DNA from: Roseateles toxinivorans
GTDB taxonomy: Bacteria > Pseudomonadota > Gammaproteobacteria > Burkholderiales > Burkholderiaceae_C
DNA length: 64,000 bases
Direction of reading: 5' to 3'
Assembly: GCF_004362525.1 (NCBI RefSeq)
Contig: NZ_SNXS01000001.1
Span: 730,520 to 794,519, forward strand
Part shown: piece after piece, positions 1-8,884 of the stretch
How positions within the stretch are numbered: the first letter of the stretch is position 1
Layout: every line of letters begins with the position of its first letter
Made by a program: the position numbers and the translations under genes
The notes under the pieces: generated by a model
What the model was told of the DNA's origin: nothing
Database searches by the model: none
Seen by the model: the letters and a program-made list of their open reading frames with translations, nothing else

Positions 1-2
1 TC

Positions 3-833
3 AAGAGTCCGAGCGACGTGAAAGCCGCGGTGGCCGGCGTGGCGTTCGCGATAAACCTGGCTCACGGCGGCGGCGGCGGCAACTTCGAAGCGATCCGCGC
101 TGCCATGGTGGATACCGCAAGCCTCGTGGCAGACGCCTGCGTGGCGGCCGGCGTCAAGCGGCTGGTGCACGTCGGGTCCATCTCCGGGCTGTATCTGGGC
201 GATGCAGCGGCGAAGGTGACCGGCAGCACCCCGACGGATCCCATGCCGCACACGCGCAATGACTATGCGCATGCCAAGGCCTTGGCAGACGCGACGGTGT
301 TGTCTCGGCACCAGTCCGGCGGCATGGAGGTGGTGGTGCTGCGTCCGGGCTTGGTCATCGGGGCCGGCACTTCTCCGTTTCACGGCGGGCTGGGATTCTT
401 CAATAACGACCAGTACTGCGTTGGATGGAATGCCGGATCCAATCCACTCCCCTGGGTGTTGGTGGACGACTGCGCCACTGCCATCGTCGCTGCGCTGGAG
501 GCTCGCGATGCCGCGGGCAAGGCCTACAACTTGGTTGGCGACGTTCGTCCCGACGCCCGAAGTTACGTGGCTGCCTTGGCCCGTTCGCTCGGGCGGCCGC
601 TCAAGTTTGTGCCTTCGTCTCCCACCGGACTCTGGCTGATCGAGCTTGGCAAGTGGTTCATCAAACGCGTCGCCGGCCAAAAAGTGAATCGCCCCTTCCT
701 GCGCGACATCCTGTCCCGTGGACTGCGGAGCCAGTTCGATTGCAGCGATGCCAAACGCGACCTGCATTGGAGCCCTGTGGCAGACCCGGCGGAGTTCCAG
801 CGCCGAGCGATAGCGGTCCACGGGAAGCGCTGA
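3..833 (+). CDS. NAD(P)-dependent epimerase/dehydratase (SDR), 5'-truncated by window
   Basis: The reading frame is open from base 3 to the stop at 831-833, so the true start and the N-terminal dinucleotide-binding glycine motif probably lie left of the window. The visible part has the extended-SDR layout. There is a strand ending in VHVGSIS (the catalytic-Ser region), then the Tyr-x-x-x-Lys motif as DYAHAK, then VVLRPGLVIG. The C-terminal half is of the 3-beta-HSD/epimerase type and ends in DLHWSP. It presumably modifies a nucleotide sugar or an isoprenoid-type substrate; substrate unknown. The next gene starts on the last base of this stop codon (TGATG), so the two are translationally coupled and belong to the same polysaccharide operon. 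Confidence 0.8.
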   Translation, partial: KSPSDVKAAVAGVAFAINLAHGGGGGNFEAIRAAMVDTASLVADACVAAGVKRLVHVGSISGLYLGDAAAKVTGSTPTDPMPHTRNDYAHAKALADATVLSRHQSGGMEVVVLRPGLVIGAGTSPFHGGLGFFNNDQYCVGWNAGSNPLPWVLVDDCATAIVAALEARDAAGKAYNLVGDVRPDARSYVAALARSLGRPLKFVPSSPTGLWLIELGKWFIKRVAGQKVNRPFLRDILSRGLRSQFDCSDAKRDLHWSPVADPAEFQRRAIAVHGKR

Positions 834-1948
834 TGCTTCGCTCCGATCGCCGTGTGCTGCTGCATGCCTTCTCTACGTTCAAGCTTGGCGGGCCTCAAGC
901 ACGTTTTGTTCAGTTGGCAAACGCTTTCGGCTCGGAGTTTGAGCATGTAATTGTGGCGATGGACAATTGCCATGATGCGGCGCAGCGTCTGAATCCGGAG
1001 GTGATTTGGCGTCCCCTGGCCGTCGAGAATCGTCGTGGTGGAGGCATGGCTAACCGTGCCGCCTTTCGCCGCTTGCTGAAGTCGCAGAAAGCCGATTTGC
1101 TGCTGACCTATAACTGGGGCGCCATCGAATGGGCTATGGCCAATTTCCCCCGGCATTGCAGGCAACTTCACGTTGAAGATGGCTTCGGACCTGCGGAAGC
1201 ATCCAGCCAGTTGCTGCGCCGCGTCCTGACCCGCCGGATCGTGCTCGGGCTGGGGCGGATCCCAGTCCTGGTCCCGTCCATGACGTTGCGCGACATCGCC
1301 TTGCAGCAGTGGAAGCTGTCGCCGAGCCGCCTGTACTACCTGCCCAATGGCGTGGCGTTGCCTGAGCCGGCGTCGTTGCAAGCCCGCACGACCGGAACGA
1401 TCACGATCGGAACGGTGGCCTCCTTGCGGCCTGAGAAGAATATCGGGCGGCTGCTGCGGGCTGCTCAGAGCCTGCGGCACGAGTTCGATCTTCGATTGCT
1501 GATCGTGGGCGATGGCCCAGAAAAACAGCCCATGCAGGCACTGGCCGCCGAGCTCGGCATGGCGGACCAAGTCGATTTTGTCGGCTACCAGGCTAAGCCG
1601 CAGGCCTGGCTCGAACGGTTTGACTTGTTTGCTCTCTCCTCCGATACCGAGCAGCTGCCCATCGCCATGCTGGAAGCTATGGCGGCAGGACTGCCCGTCG
1701 TCGCAACGTCAGTAGGCGACGTACCGCGCATTGTGCCAAGCACCATGGCGAAAGCCTTGTCCCGTCCCGAGGATGCCGACTTCGCTGCCGCGCTGAGGCA
1801 GGTACTGCTCTCCCGCCAGTTGTGGTGTGAATGGGGCGCCAGCTGCCGCAGCGTGGTCGCGCAGAGATTCAGCGAATCAAGCATGCTGACCGGCTGGCAT
1901 CTTTTGTTTTTGGGCCGCGATCCATTTGAGCCAGAGGTGCCGGCATGA
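833..1948 (+). CDS. Glycosyltransferase family 4 protein
   Basis: This is a 371-residue GT-B glycosyltransferase of the GT4 type. The start is ATG 833, overlapping the previous stop; the frame is open further upstream, but that stretch lies over the preceding gene. A glycine-rich N-terminal site follows the first strand (TFKLGGPQ). The C-terminal half opens with the acceptor/donor linker YLPNGV and the strand GTVASLRPEKN. The donor-site signature E-x7-E is present as EQLPIAMLEAMAAGLPVVAT. It should add a hexose to a growing surface polysaccharide on the cytoplasmic side. The substrate cannot be read from sequence. It ends in an ATGA overlap with the acyltransferase that follows. Confidence 0.85.
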   Translation: MLRSDRRVLLHAFSTFKLGGPQARFVQLANAFGSEFEHVIVAMDNCHDAAQRLNPEVIWRPLAVENRRGGGMANRAAFRRLLKSQKADLLLTYNWGAIEWAMANFPRHCRQLHVEDGFGPAEASSQLLRRVLTRRIVLGLGRIPVLVPSMTLRDIALQQWKLSPSRLYYLPNGVALPEPASLQARTTGTITIGTVASLRPEKNIGRLLRAAQSLRHEFDLRLLIVGDGPEKQPMQALAAELGMADQVDFVGYQAKPQAWLERFDLFALSSDTEQLPIAMLEAMAAGLPVVATSVGDVPRIVPSTMAKALSRPEDADFAAALRQVLLSRQLWCEWGASCRSVVAQRFSESSMLTGWHLLFLGRDPFEPEVPA

Positions 1949-3015
1949 CGACTTCCCGCCATCTGGGAAAGCTGCAATCGATCGAGGCGGCGCGTGGTCT
2001 GGCGGCTGTGTTGGTGGTGCTGGTGCACGTCAGCTCCATGCTCACACAAGCCAATAAGTTTCCGGAAATGCCTTTCGGTGGCTTGTTCCGCTTCGGGCAC
2101 GCCGGTGTTGACTTTTTCTTCGTCCTGAGTGGCTTCATCATCTATTACATGCATGCCAAGGACATCGGAGACAAGTCTGCATTGGGAAGCTATTGGTTCA
2201 AGCGGTTCGTGCGTATTTATCCCGTTTACTGGATCGTCTTGTGCACTTTCGGCTTGATATTGCTTTTCAGTCCGACAGCAGCGCGCCATGAGCGAGAATT
2301 GAGCTCGATTATATCGGCCATCATCCTGACTCCCAATCAGCATGGCCAAATTCTCGGCGTTGCCTGGTCGCTCAGCCACGAGCTCCTTTTCTATGGGTTG
2401 TTCGGGTTGTTGTTCATTCATCGATGGCTTGGCGTCGTGGTCTTGGCTGCATGGGCGGCGCTAACATTGGTAAATGTTATCTTTGCTTACTGGACTGATT
2501 ATATTTTTGGCGGCCTCGTATTTCGCATCTTTAATCTTCACTTCTTTGTCGGCATGGCTGTGGCCGGGCTTTGTGTTCGCTTGCCCAAGCATGGCGTCTA
2601 TTTCCTGCTGGCAGGCTTTGTGCTCTTCTTCGGCGCGGGACTTCTGGAATCTTTTGGACCTCACAAGGGCGTCGAGTGGCCACCCAGGCACTTGGCCTAT
2701 GCATTGGGCTCTGGAATGATGATTCTTGGCGCGGTGCGTTTGGAACAGCAGGATCGACTTCAGCTGCCCGCATGGCTGTTGCATCTAGGAACGGCGTCCT
2801 ACTCAATCTATCTATGGCACGTGATTGTGATCATGATTGCCCAGGAGTCACTCAAGTGGATAATGCGCCGAGGCGACGTGCCTGTATCTCTTGCCGCCAT
2901 CTATTGTTTGGTGCCAGCCGTGCTCTTGCCGATACTGTTTTCCTTCAAGGTGGAGCAACCTTTGCTCGAACGAATTCGCAGCTGGCGTAAAAAGGGGAAA
3001 GAAGTGTCTCAGTAA
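1945..3015 (+). CDS. Acyltransferase family 3 membrane protein
   Basis: A 356-residue polytopic membrane protein with the acyltransferase-3 signature near the N-terminus (IEAARGLAAVLVVLVHV, the conserved R-G-x-A and His). After the second helix come the family phrase FFFVLSGFIIYY and an R-x-x-R-I-Y-P-V-Y-W motif. About ten hydrophobic segments continue to the basic C-terminus. Such enzymes O-acetylate or O-succinylate sugars at the membrane, using acyl-CoA from the cytoplasm. The ATGA overlap with the GT4 gene argues for co-translation and for modification of the same polysaccharide. The acyl group and target residue are unknown. Confidence 0.87.
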   Translation: MTTSRHLGKLQSIEAARGLAAVLVVLVHVSSMLTQANKFPEMPFGGLFRFGHAGVDFFFVLSGFIIYYMHAKDIGDKSALGSYWFKRFVRIYPVYWIVLCTFGLILLFSPTAARHERELSSIISAIILTPNQHGQILGVAWSLSHELLFYGLFGLLFIHRWLGVVVLAAWAALTLVNVIFAYWTDYIFGGLVFRIFNLHFFVGMAVAGLCVRLPKHGVYFLLAGFVLFFGAGLLESFGPHKGVEWPPRHLAYALGSGMMILGAVRLEQQDRLQLPAWLLHLGTASYSIYLWHVIVIMIAQESLKWIMRRGDVPVSLAAIYCLVPAVLLPILFSFKVEQPLLERIRSWRKKGKEVSQ

Positions 3016-3129
3016 GCCGGGCGATATTGCCTCGGATGTTTCAGTGAATCATCCTTCCCAGCACCGGACAGCCAAGCATGGATAGATGCGCCTACCCATG
3101 ATAATGAAAAAACGGACCTTCTCTAGCAT

Positions 3130-4086
3130 ATGCTTTTGAAAGCACTGATGACTCTGCTCTCTCGAAAAGGCGAGGAAGCGGCTCTGACCACCTTGTTGTT
3201 TCACAAAGTGCCAGAGTCCGTAGATCCTCTGGGGCCAGCGGAGCCTATCGCAGCAGAGTTTGAGAAAGTCCTGGCCTTGGTCAAGGACAACTTCAACGTC
3301 ATCGGGCTGAATAAGGCCGTGGACCAACTCCAGTCAGGCACGCTTGACACCCGTAGCATGGCACTGACTTTTGACGACGGATACCTTCAGTGGGATGAGA
3401 CCGTCGCTCCACAGCTCAAAAAGTTTGGCCTCCCGGCCACTTTTTTTATCACAACGGAACAATTGGACGGGGTCAGATTGTGGAGCGAGCGCATTGTCGA
3501 CATTGTTCGGCAATTGCCGGACTCGGTGCCGTGGATGCCGCCCCGATACCAGCACTTTACCAACTTGCAGGAGATATCGCAGCGGAAAAGACTGGTCAAA
3601 AAGCTGGTTGACGATTTGAAGTATCAAACGCTTGAGTTTCGAGAAGCCGTCATGACACAACTGGAGGGCATCATTCAAGATCCTTTGGAAGTCAGTGGCG
3701 TGCTGGACGAAGACTCGGTGCGGCGTTTTCACGCAGAGGGCTTCGAAATTGGTGCGCACAGTCACCGGCACCCGATCCTCAAGGCGGCAAGTCGAGCCCA
3801 GGCGGAATACGAAATCACCTACAGCAAGCAGCGTTTGGAGTCAGTGATTGGTGCTGAGGTCAAAGGCTTTGCTTATCCCAATGGCCGAACGGGCGTTGAC
3901 TACACTTCGGAGCATGTTGAAATAGTCAAAAGAGCGGGCTTTCGATATGCCGTTTCGACCGGAGGTGGTGTTGCAACTCGGCAGAGCAGTCTGTTTGAAT
4001 TGCCGCGACTGGCGCTTTGGGCATATTCGCTGCCGCGGGTGCATTTCCAAATATCATGCAACTATTTTCATGACGTAGTTCATTGA
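3130..4086 (+). CDS. Polysaccharide deacetylase family protein (NodB homology)
   Basis: A 318-residue carbohydrate-esterase-4 type protein. The NodB motif 1 with the catalytic and metal Asp pair is TFDDGY (Asp82, Asp83). Motif 2 with the metal-binding His residues is HSHRHP (residues 210-215). The last motif, around FAYPNG, is also present. No signal peptide is obvious, so it may act in the cytoplasm or be anchored through its hydrophobic N-terminus. It probably removes N-acetyl groups from an amino sugar of the polysaccharide. A gap of about 110 bp separates it from the acyltransferase gene, and the flippase gene follows after 28 bp. Confidence 0.87.
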   Translation: MLLKALMTLLSRKGEEAALTTLLFHKVPESVDPLGPAEPIAAEFEKVLALVKDNFNVIGLNKAVDQLQSGTLDTRSMALTFDDGYLQWDETVAPQLKKFGLPATFFITTEQLDGVRLWSERIVDIVRQLPDSVPWMPPRYQHFTNLQEISQRKRLVKKLVDDLKYQTLEFREAVMTQLEGIIQDPLEVSGVLDEDSVRRFHAEGFEIGAHSHRHPILKAASRAQAEYEITYSKQRLESVIGAEVKGFAYPNGRTGVDYTSEHVEIVKRAGFRYAVSTGGGVATRQSSLFELPRLALWAYSLPRVHFQISCNYFHDVVH

Positions 4087-4114
4087 ATTAATCGACTTAA
4101 CCCGCTGGTAATAA

Positions 4115-5578
4115 ATGAGTAAAACCGACCAAGGAGGCAATTTAGGTGGTCGATTGGCGTCTGGCGTCAAATGGGCTGCCCTGTCCCGCATCACAAGCCA
4201 AAGTATCAGCTGGCTGGTGACCTTGATCATTATTCGATTGCTGCATCCCCATGATTACGGGCTCAATGCAATGATCGAGGTGCCCATCGAACTGTGCCTC
4301 TTGTTCAGCTCTCTGGGCATCGATGCAGCGTTGATTCGTTTTGGCCGGTACGACGAGAAGCAGTTGTCATCTGCTTTTGGTGTGCTGCTGATCGCCAACG
4401 GGCTTATTTTCGCTATGCTGCAATTGTCAGCAGACTTGATTGCTCTCTATTTTGGCGAACCGCGTCTGGCGCCTCTGATCCGTGTTTCGGCCACTATATT
4501 TTTGCTGGCTCCGTTCAGAATCATTCCAAATGCACTGCTGGATGCGGCCCTTGACTTCAAGTTGAAGTCTCAGATCGAGATGATCGCGGCGTTCGTTGCA
4601 TCGGTCCTGAGTCTGATCCTGGCCTTGTCAGGGGCAGGCGTGTGGGCCCTGGTTGCCGTTGTCGTCATAAATCCGGCGATTCGCGTGGCACTGCTCGCCT
4701 ACTGGCTTCCATGGATCATCCGCCCGGCCTTTAGATTCCAAGACATCCGCCATCTCATCGGCTATGGCTCGGTCGTGCTCGCCGGAAGTGTGATGGCCGT
4801 TCTGTCGGCCAGGGTCATAACATTGCTTGCCGGGCCAAAACTTGGCGCGGAAATGATGGGAGTCTATGCGGTGGCCACGGTGTTCTCGTTGCTGCCCATG
4901 AGCAAGATGATGCCCATCGTGAATCAGACTCTCTATCCCGCTTTCGCGCAATCAAAGCATGATGCTGCCGGCATTGAGAGATTTCTGTTGAAGTCGGTAT
5001 CCCTCACCGCATTGATCATATTCCCATTGACTATTGGCATGGCCTGTGTGGCCGCGTCGATTGTGCCTTTGGTTTTTGGTAAGCAGTGGGGGAGTGTCAT
5101 TCAACCATTGGCCATACTATGTTTGCTGATGCCCGTTAAACTGATGGGGGAGCTTTTCAGCTTGCCCATCAATGCGACCGGAAAAGCAAAATATACAGCG
5201 AAAATTCAATTGTTCGGCTTGATTGTGTCCGCCTCGGGAGTGCTGTATGCCGCTGAGTTTGGACTGATCGGCCTGACTGCGCTCGCTGCATTGAATATTT
5301 TATTGGTCGGTGGCTTGTCTGTATTGTTCAGTTGCCGTCTCTTTGGTATTAGCGCGCGAAAAGTCTGGGCATCGGTATCCTCTGCCATTTTCGGTTGTGC
5401 GCTAATGGCCTTGTCGCTGATTTTTATTGATCGCAACTGGGGTTTCGTAGATGGTTGGCTTGGTCTGATTTGCCAACTCATCACGGCGGCCATGATTTAT
5501 ATTGGAGTGGTCTTGATTCAGGTCGGTCCGCGCGGTCTTGTCGAACTATTTGGAATATCAAGATCCGGTCGCGCGTGA
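4115..5578 (+). CDS. Oligosaccharide flippase, Wzx/MOP superfamily
   Basis: A 487-residue integral membrane protein with 12-14 predicted helices. It opens with the family phrase SGVKWAALSRITSQSISW and LLHPHDYGLNAM, typical of lipopolysaccharide/EPS flippases in the polysaccharide_synt_3/WzxC group. It should move undecaprenyl-diphosphate-linked repeat units from the cytoplasmic to the periplasmic face. The ATG at 4115 follows weak Shine-Dalgarno context. The stop TGA overlaps the first ATG of the next gene (TGATG at 5576). No Wzy polymerase or chain-length regulator is seen nearby; these may lie left of the window. Confidence 0.87.
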   Translation: MSKTDQGGNLGGRLASGVKWAALSRITSQSISWLVTLIIIRLLHPHDYGLNAMIEVPIELCLLFSSLGIDAALIRFGRYDEKQLSSAFGVLLIANGLIFAMLQLSADLIALYFGEPRLAPLIRVSATIFLLAPFRIIPNALLDAALDFKLKSQIEMIAAFVASVLSLILALSGAGVWALVAVVVINPAIRVALLAYWLPWIIRPAFRFQDIRHLIGYGSVVLAGSVMAVLSARVITLLAGPKLGAEMMGVYAVATVFSLLPMSKMMPIVNQTLYPAFAQSKHDAAGIERFLLKSVSLTALIIFPLTIGMACVAASIVPLVFGKQWGSVIQPLAILCLLMPVKLMGELFSLPINATGKAKYTAKIQLFGLIVSASGVLYAAEFGLIGLTALAALNILLVGGLSVLFSCRLFGISARKVWASVSSAIFGCALMALSLIFIDRNWGFVDGWLGLICQLITAAMIYIGVVLIQVGPRGLVELFGISRSGRA

Positions 5579-7206
5579 TGGTTGACAAGATCGCGGCTGT
5601 CGTTCGCGGCTGTGGAATTCCATCGATAAAGTCTTTTGATTGGAGTGTGATGAGCCTTCTATTGCCATTTCGGCCTGCGATGACAGGGTTCGTCGCTGGT
5701 GCAATTGTGCTTTCCCAGCTCGTGGCTTGTGGGGGGGCTAGCAAGGCTGATGTGGCTGACACGGCGGCCGGGCCTACGATTCAGTCACTGGATGAGGAGG
5801 GATATTCCCCGCCGACGAGTTTCTCCAGCGACTATTGCAGTTCGAATGACTTTCCGGCGCAATGGGAGTGGCGTGAATCAACAGTTCGTCCGCAAGTGCG
5901 TGGCGCGGTTAGCGGAGTACCGCTGATTCGTCATTTGCGAGATGGCCGACTCATCGCAAGTTATACCAAACTTGGTGGTCACCGCAGTGCGCCAAACAAC
6001 ACGGACGGGCATGACGCGAGTGTGGGGCCATTCCGTCGTGCGCTGTTCACCCAGTGGAAGAATGGCGACGTGTTTGAGATCTATCCCGCGATTTATGAGG
6101 GTGAAGATCAGCAGATTTACATCGGGCCAAATTTCGATAGCGAAGCAGACTACTCCAGCAAGAATGCCAATGTGCCAAAGAATATAACCGTGCGCGGAAT
6201 CACCGTGAATGGAGTGCGCCCCGTCATAAAGCTTCCGGCCACCGGCGCCAGCAATGCCACCTTGGGTCAGTCTCTGATTTACATTGACAAGTCGGAAGGC
6301 ATCACCATTGAGAATCTGGAGGTTATTTCAAACGATACCGGTCTGGGGCGGATCGGGAAGGCAGGTATATACATCAATGGCGGCAAGAATGTCACGTTGA
6401 GAAACTTGAGAATTCATGGATTTGAGAACAGAAGCGCCAACGGAATATTTGGAACATCTGACAACTCAGGGACAATGTTGATTGAGGGTGTTGAATTGTC
6501 GGGGAATGGCGGCGGAAATGGTCCGGAACACAATATCTATATAAATTACAGCAAAGACGACAGCAAATTCACGGTGAAAATGCTGGGGTCATGGTCGCAT
6601 GATGCTCGGTATGGTCATCTATTCAAGTCGCGTGCGCAAGTTAACATTTTAGAGGGAAACTATTTCCAAGGGTCACGCGCGACGAAACCTGGGGAGATGC
6701 GGGAGTCCTATCTTGTGGACGTTCCGGACGGCGGCGTTCTTACGGCCCGAAACAATATATTTGTCAAGACCGCTTCTGGCGATAATACCAATGGGGCATC
6801 GCTGGCCTATGCCGCTGAGGGCTCGATAGGACGTTTTGACACTACTAGGCCATGGGCGTTGACCGTTGAGCACAATACCTTCGTGGCCTTCACTCAGTAT
6901 TTTGACAACCAGAAGCATCAGGTCTATCCGTTCCTCCTCAATGCAATCGCCCCGGTGAAGGCGGAGAACATCAACGTAAACGGCAACCTCTTTGTTGGCT
7001 ATTGCCGGAAAAAGTCGTCCCTTTATGGCAGCCCGGGCTATTTTGGCGAGGGTTATATGATGGCAGATTTCAATGCTATTGATCAGTCTTTCCGGCCGCG
7101 TAAACCTCAACCATCAAAGTCCGGGCTTGCTCCCGGCTCACTCGGGTATCAGCACAAGCAGTCGAATGTGCGAAGGCGCACCAATGCAATCGGCGCGCGG
7201 GACTGA
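5578..7206 (+). CDS. Right-handed beta-helix repeat lipoprotein
   Basis: The start is ATG 5578, touching the flippase stop. An internal ATG at 5650 (with GGAG four bases before it) would put a cleaner lipoprotein signal at the N-terminus. Either way the hydrophobic stretch ends in the lipobox LVAC-GG, so a lipid-anchored export product is likely. The body has the spaced hydrophobic/Asn/Gly periodicity of a parallel beta-helix: IENLEV, VTLRNLRIHGF and IEGVELSGNGGG in successive coils from about residue 230 to 460. Related folds are polysaccharide lyases, NosD-like carbohydrate-binding proteins and alginate epimerases. No catalytic signature is certain. Its place suggests trimming, epimerising or binding of the exported polymer. 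Confidence 0.75.
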   Translation: MVDKIAAVVRGCGIPSIKSFDWSVMSLLLPFRPAMTGFVAGAIVLSQLVACGGASKADVADTAAGPTIQSLDEEGYSPPTSFSSDYCSSNDFPAQWEWRESTVRPQVRGAVSGVPLIRHLRDGRLIASYTKLGGHRSAPNNTDGHDASVGPFRRALFTQWKNGDVFEIYPAIYEGEDQQIYIGPNFDSEADYSSKNANVPKNITVRGITVNGVRPVIKLPATGASNATLGQSLIYIDKSEGITIENLEVISNDTGLGRIGKAGIYINGGKNVTLRNLRIHGFENRSANGIFGTSDNSGTMLIEGVELSGNGGGNGPEHNIYINYSKDDSKFTVKMLGSWSHDARYGHLFKSRAQVNILEGNYFQGSRATKPGEMRESYLVDVPDGGVLTARNNIFVKTASGDNTNGASLAYAAEGSIGRFDTTRPWALTVEHNTFVAFTQYFDNQKHQVYPFLLNAIAPVKAENINVNGNLFVGYCRKKSSLYGSPGYFGEGYMMADFNAIDQSFRPRKPQPSKSGLAPGSLGYQHKQSNVRRRTNAIGARD

Positions 7207-7552
7207 TAGTTTCTATGGAAATAGTATCGGTCAAGCTTCTGGTCAAAGTTGAGCAGCATGCGGCCGACCCCGCAGGCAGTCTGCGGCGGCTTGGAAGCGC
7301 GTATCCCTCGGCGGACTGGCCTGGGATTGCGAATGATCCACCAAACCTCGACGCATCGTCAATTTTGTGCTTCCGACCGACGCCTGTGCCTGGGCGGACT
7401 TCGGTGCGCAGGGATGTCCGCCAACGCCCTATGGTCTCATGCAATCAGGCGCAAGTCGGTCGGCCAATGTGCAGCTGCCGGCACCGGCCAAGTCAGCCGT
7501 CGGCAGTTCCGTCGTTGGCAGGTTCCGCAGCGCCCGAGATGGTGCTTTGATC
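7207..7552 (+). other. 346-bp gap with no convincing gene
   Basis: Between the beta-helix gene and the OpgC-like gene. A plus-strand frame begins with ATG at 7215 and reads gene-like for about 40 codons, then becomes Arg/Pro-rich without any recognisable domain. Two other short frames overlap it. The OpgC-like frame is open back to ATG 7367, but the extra 62 residues are low-complexity and precede the conserved family start. The stretch could hold regulatory sequence or a decayed gene. Confidence 0.3.
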
Positions 7553-8710
7553 ATGACGAGTACCGGCCGTGACGCTTCGCTGGATGCTGCACGCGGCTGT
7601 CTGATGATGCTTGGTATCGTTCTGCACAGCGCCTCTATCTATGCCGTAAACGGTAACTGGCTGATTGTTGGCCGGGAAAGAAGCTACGCCTTTGATTTGT
7701 TGGTCGGGGCCATTCATGTTTTCCGAATGCCGGCCTTTTTCTTTGTTTCCGGCTATTTCTTTGCGCTTGCTCTGTCCAAGATGAGTGCCAGGGAAGTCGC
7801 TATCCAGCGCATGCAGCGATTGCTCGTGCCACTGCTGTTTTCATTTGCGACATTGAACGTTCTGCAGGTCATTCATTCTGATGTTTATCACGGCAGGTGG
7901 TGGCTACAGCGCCTCTCCACGGGGCAGGTACCTGTATATCATCTCTGGTTTCTGGTTGACCTGATTGTATTCACTGCGACCCTGCTCGTGCTGATGCCGA
8001 TTCTGAAACGGGTTCGTTGGTTCGATTCCGTCCCGGTACCGACGCCGTTCGGTTTGCTGTTGGGCCTCTCGGGCTTCAGTTTTTTAACGGTGGCGCTGGC
8101 GAGATTGACGCCGTTCGCATACGACTCCGTCGCAGGTCTCGCGACGCTGTTTGACCTGGCTACCTACGGGCCCTACTTTGCCGGCGGTGCCCTGCTTTTT
8201 GTCCGGCGGGACTGGCTAGTGATCTTTTTGCAGACCCCCATTTATTTTTCAATCGCTGCTGTGCCGCTCGCGGTATTTATTCATCAGTCCCTGGATAGTT
8301 TATCCAGGTGGCAGGCTGAGGGAATGTTGGCATTTTGTCAGGTATTGGTTTGGGTTTCGATCGCCGGTGTGTTACGCCTATTTCGGAAATTCTTTTTCAA
8401 AGCCACGAGCTTTACTACCTTTCTGGCCGAGGCAAGTTACACGATATTTTTGTTTCACCATCTATTGGTGGCTGTGGTTGGTGTAATGCTTATGCCGTTC
8501 GATATGCCTGCTGGGATCAATTTTGCATTGTGTGTTGTGATTGTTTTTGCGTCGACTGCCTTGATTCATTTGCTGTTGGTGGGGCGATTCGATGTGTTCA
8601 GTCTTCTGTTCAACGGCAAGCGCACACTCAAGGCGGTGACGCGGTCTCGCGCTGCTAATTCGCGCGAAACTCGTCGTGAAATGCTGCCTGACCGATCGAC
8701 GCCGCCATGA
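7553..8710 (+). CDS. Acyltransferase 3 / OpgC-like membrane protein
   Basis: A 385-residue polytopic acyltransferase. ATG 7553 is chosen because the conserved family start (SLDAARGCLMMLGIVLHSAS) follows immediately; an in-frame ATG at 7367 would only add non-conserved sequence. The phrase RMPAFFFVSGYFFAL, then the Q-R-x-x-R-L-L-V-P motif, are characteristic of the glucan-biosynthesis protein C (OpgC/MdoC) branch, which transfers succinyl groups to periplasmic glucans. About ten membrane helices are present. It is likely to decorate the surface polymer or a glucan with an acyl group. It is the second acyltransferase-3 protein in the cluster. Confidence 0.82.
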   Translation: MTSTGRDASLDAARGCLMMLGIVLHSASIYAVNGNWLIVGRERSYAFDLLVGAIHVFRMPAFFFVSGYFFALALSKMSAREVAIQRMQRLLVPLLFSFATLNVLQVIHSDVYHGRWWLQRLSTGQVPVYHLWFLVDLIVFTATLLVLMPILKRVRWFDSVPVPTPFGLLLGLSGFSFLTVALARLTPFAYDSVAGLATLFDLATYGPYFAGGALLFVRRDWLVIFLQTPIYFSIAAVPLAVFIHQSLDSLSRWQAEGMLAFCQVLVWVSIAGVLRLFRKFFFKATSFTTFLAEASYTIFLFHHLLVAVVGVMLMPFDMPAGINFALCVVIVFASTALIHLLLVGRFDVFSLLFNGKRTLKAVTRSRAANSRETRREMLPDRSTPP

Positions 8711-8884
8711 CCGGGTCACCCGCATTCTTTTGCCTGAACCGGAGGCGCCAGGGCGTGGAAAATGTGGTTTTTCGATGGAATGAACATCAGCTGGTTCGCG
8801 GTATGCCCCTGGCTCTGCGTATCATTCAGAAACATGAGTCCGCCATGGTGGCCAACGGCTCGCAAGTCAAACAGTTAGAAGCGA

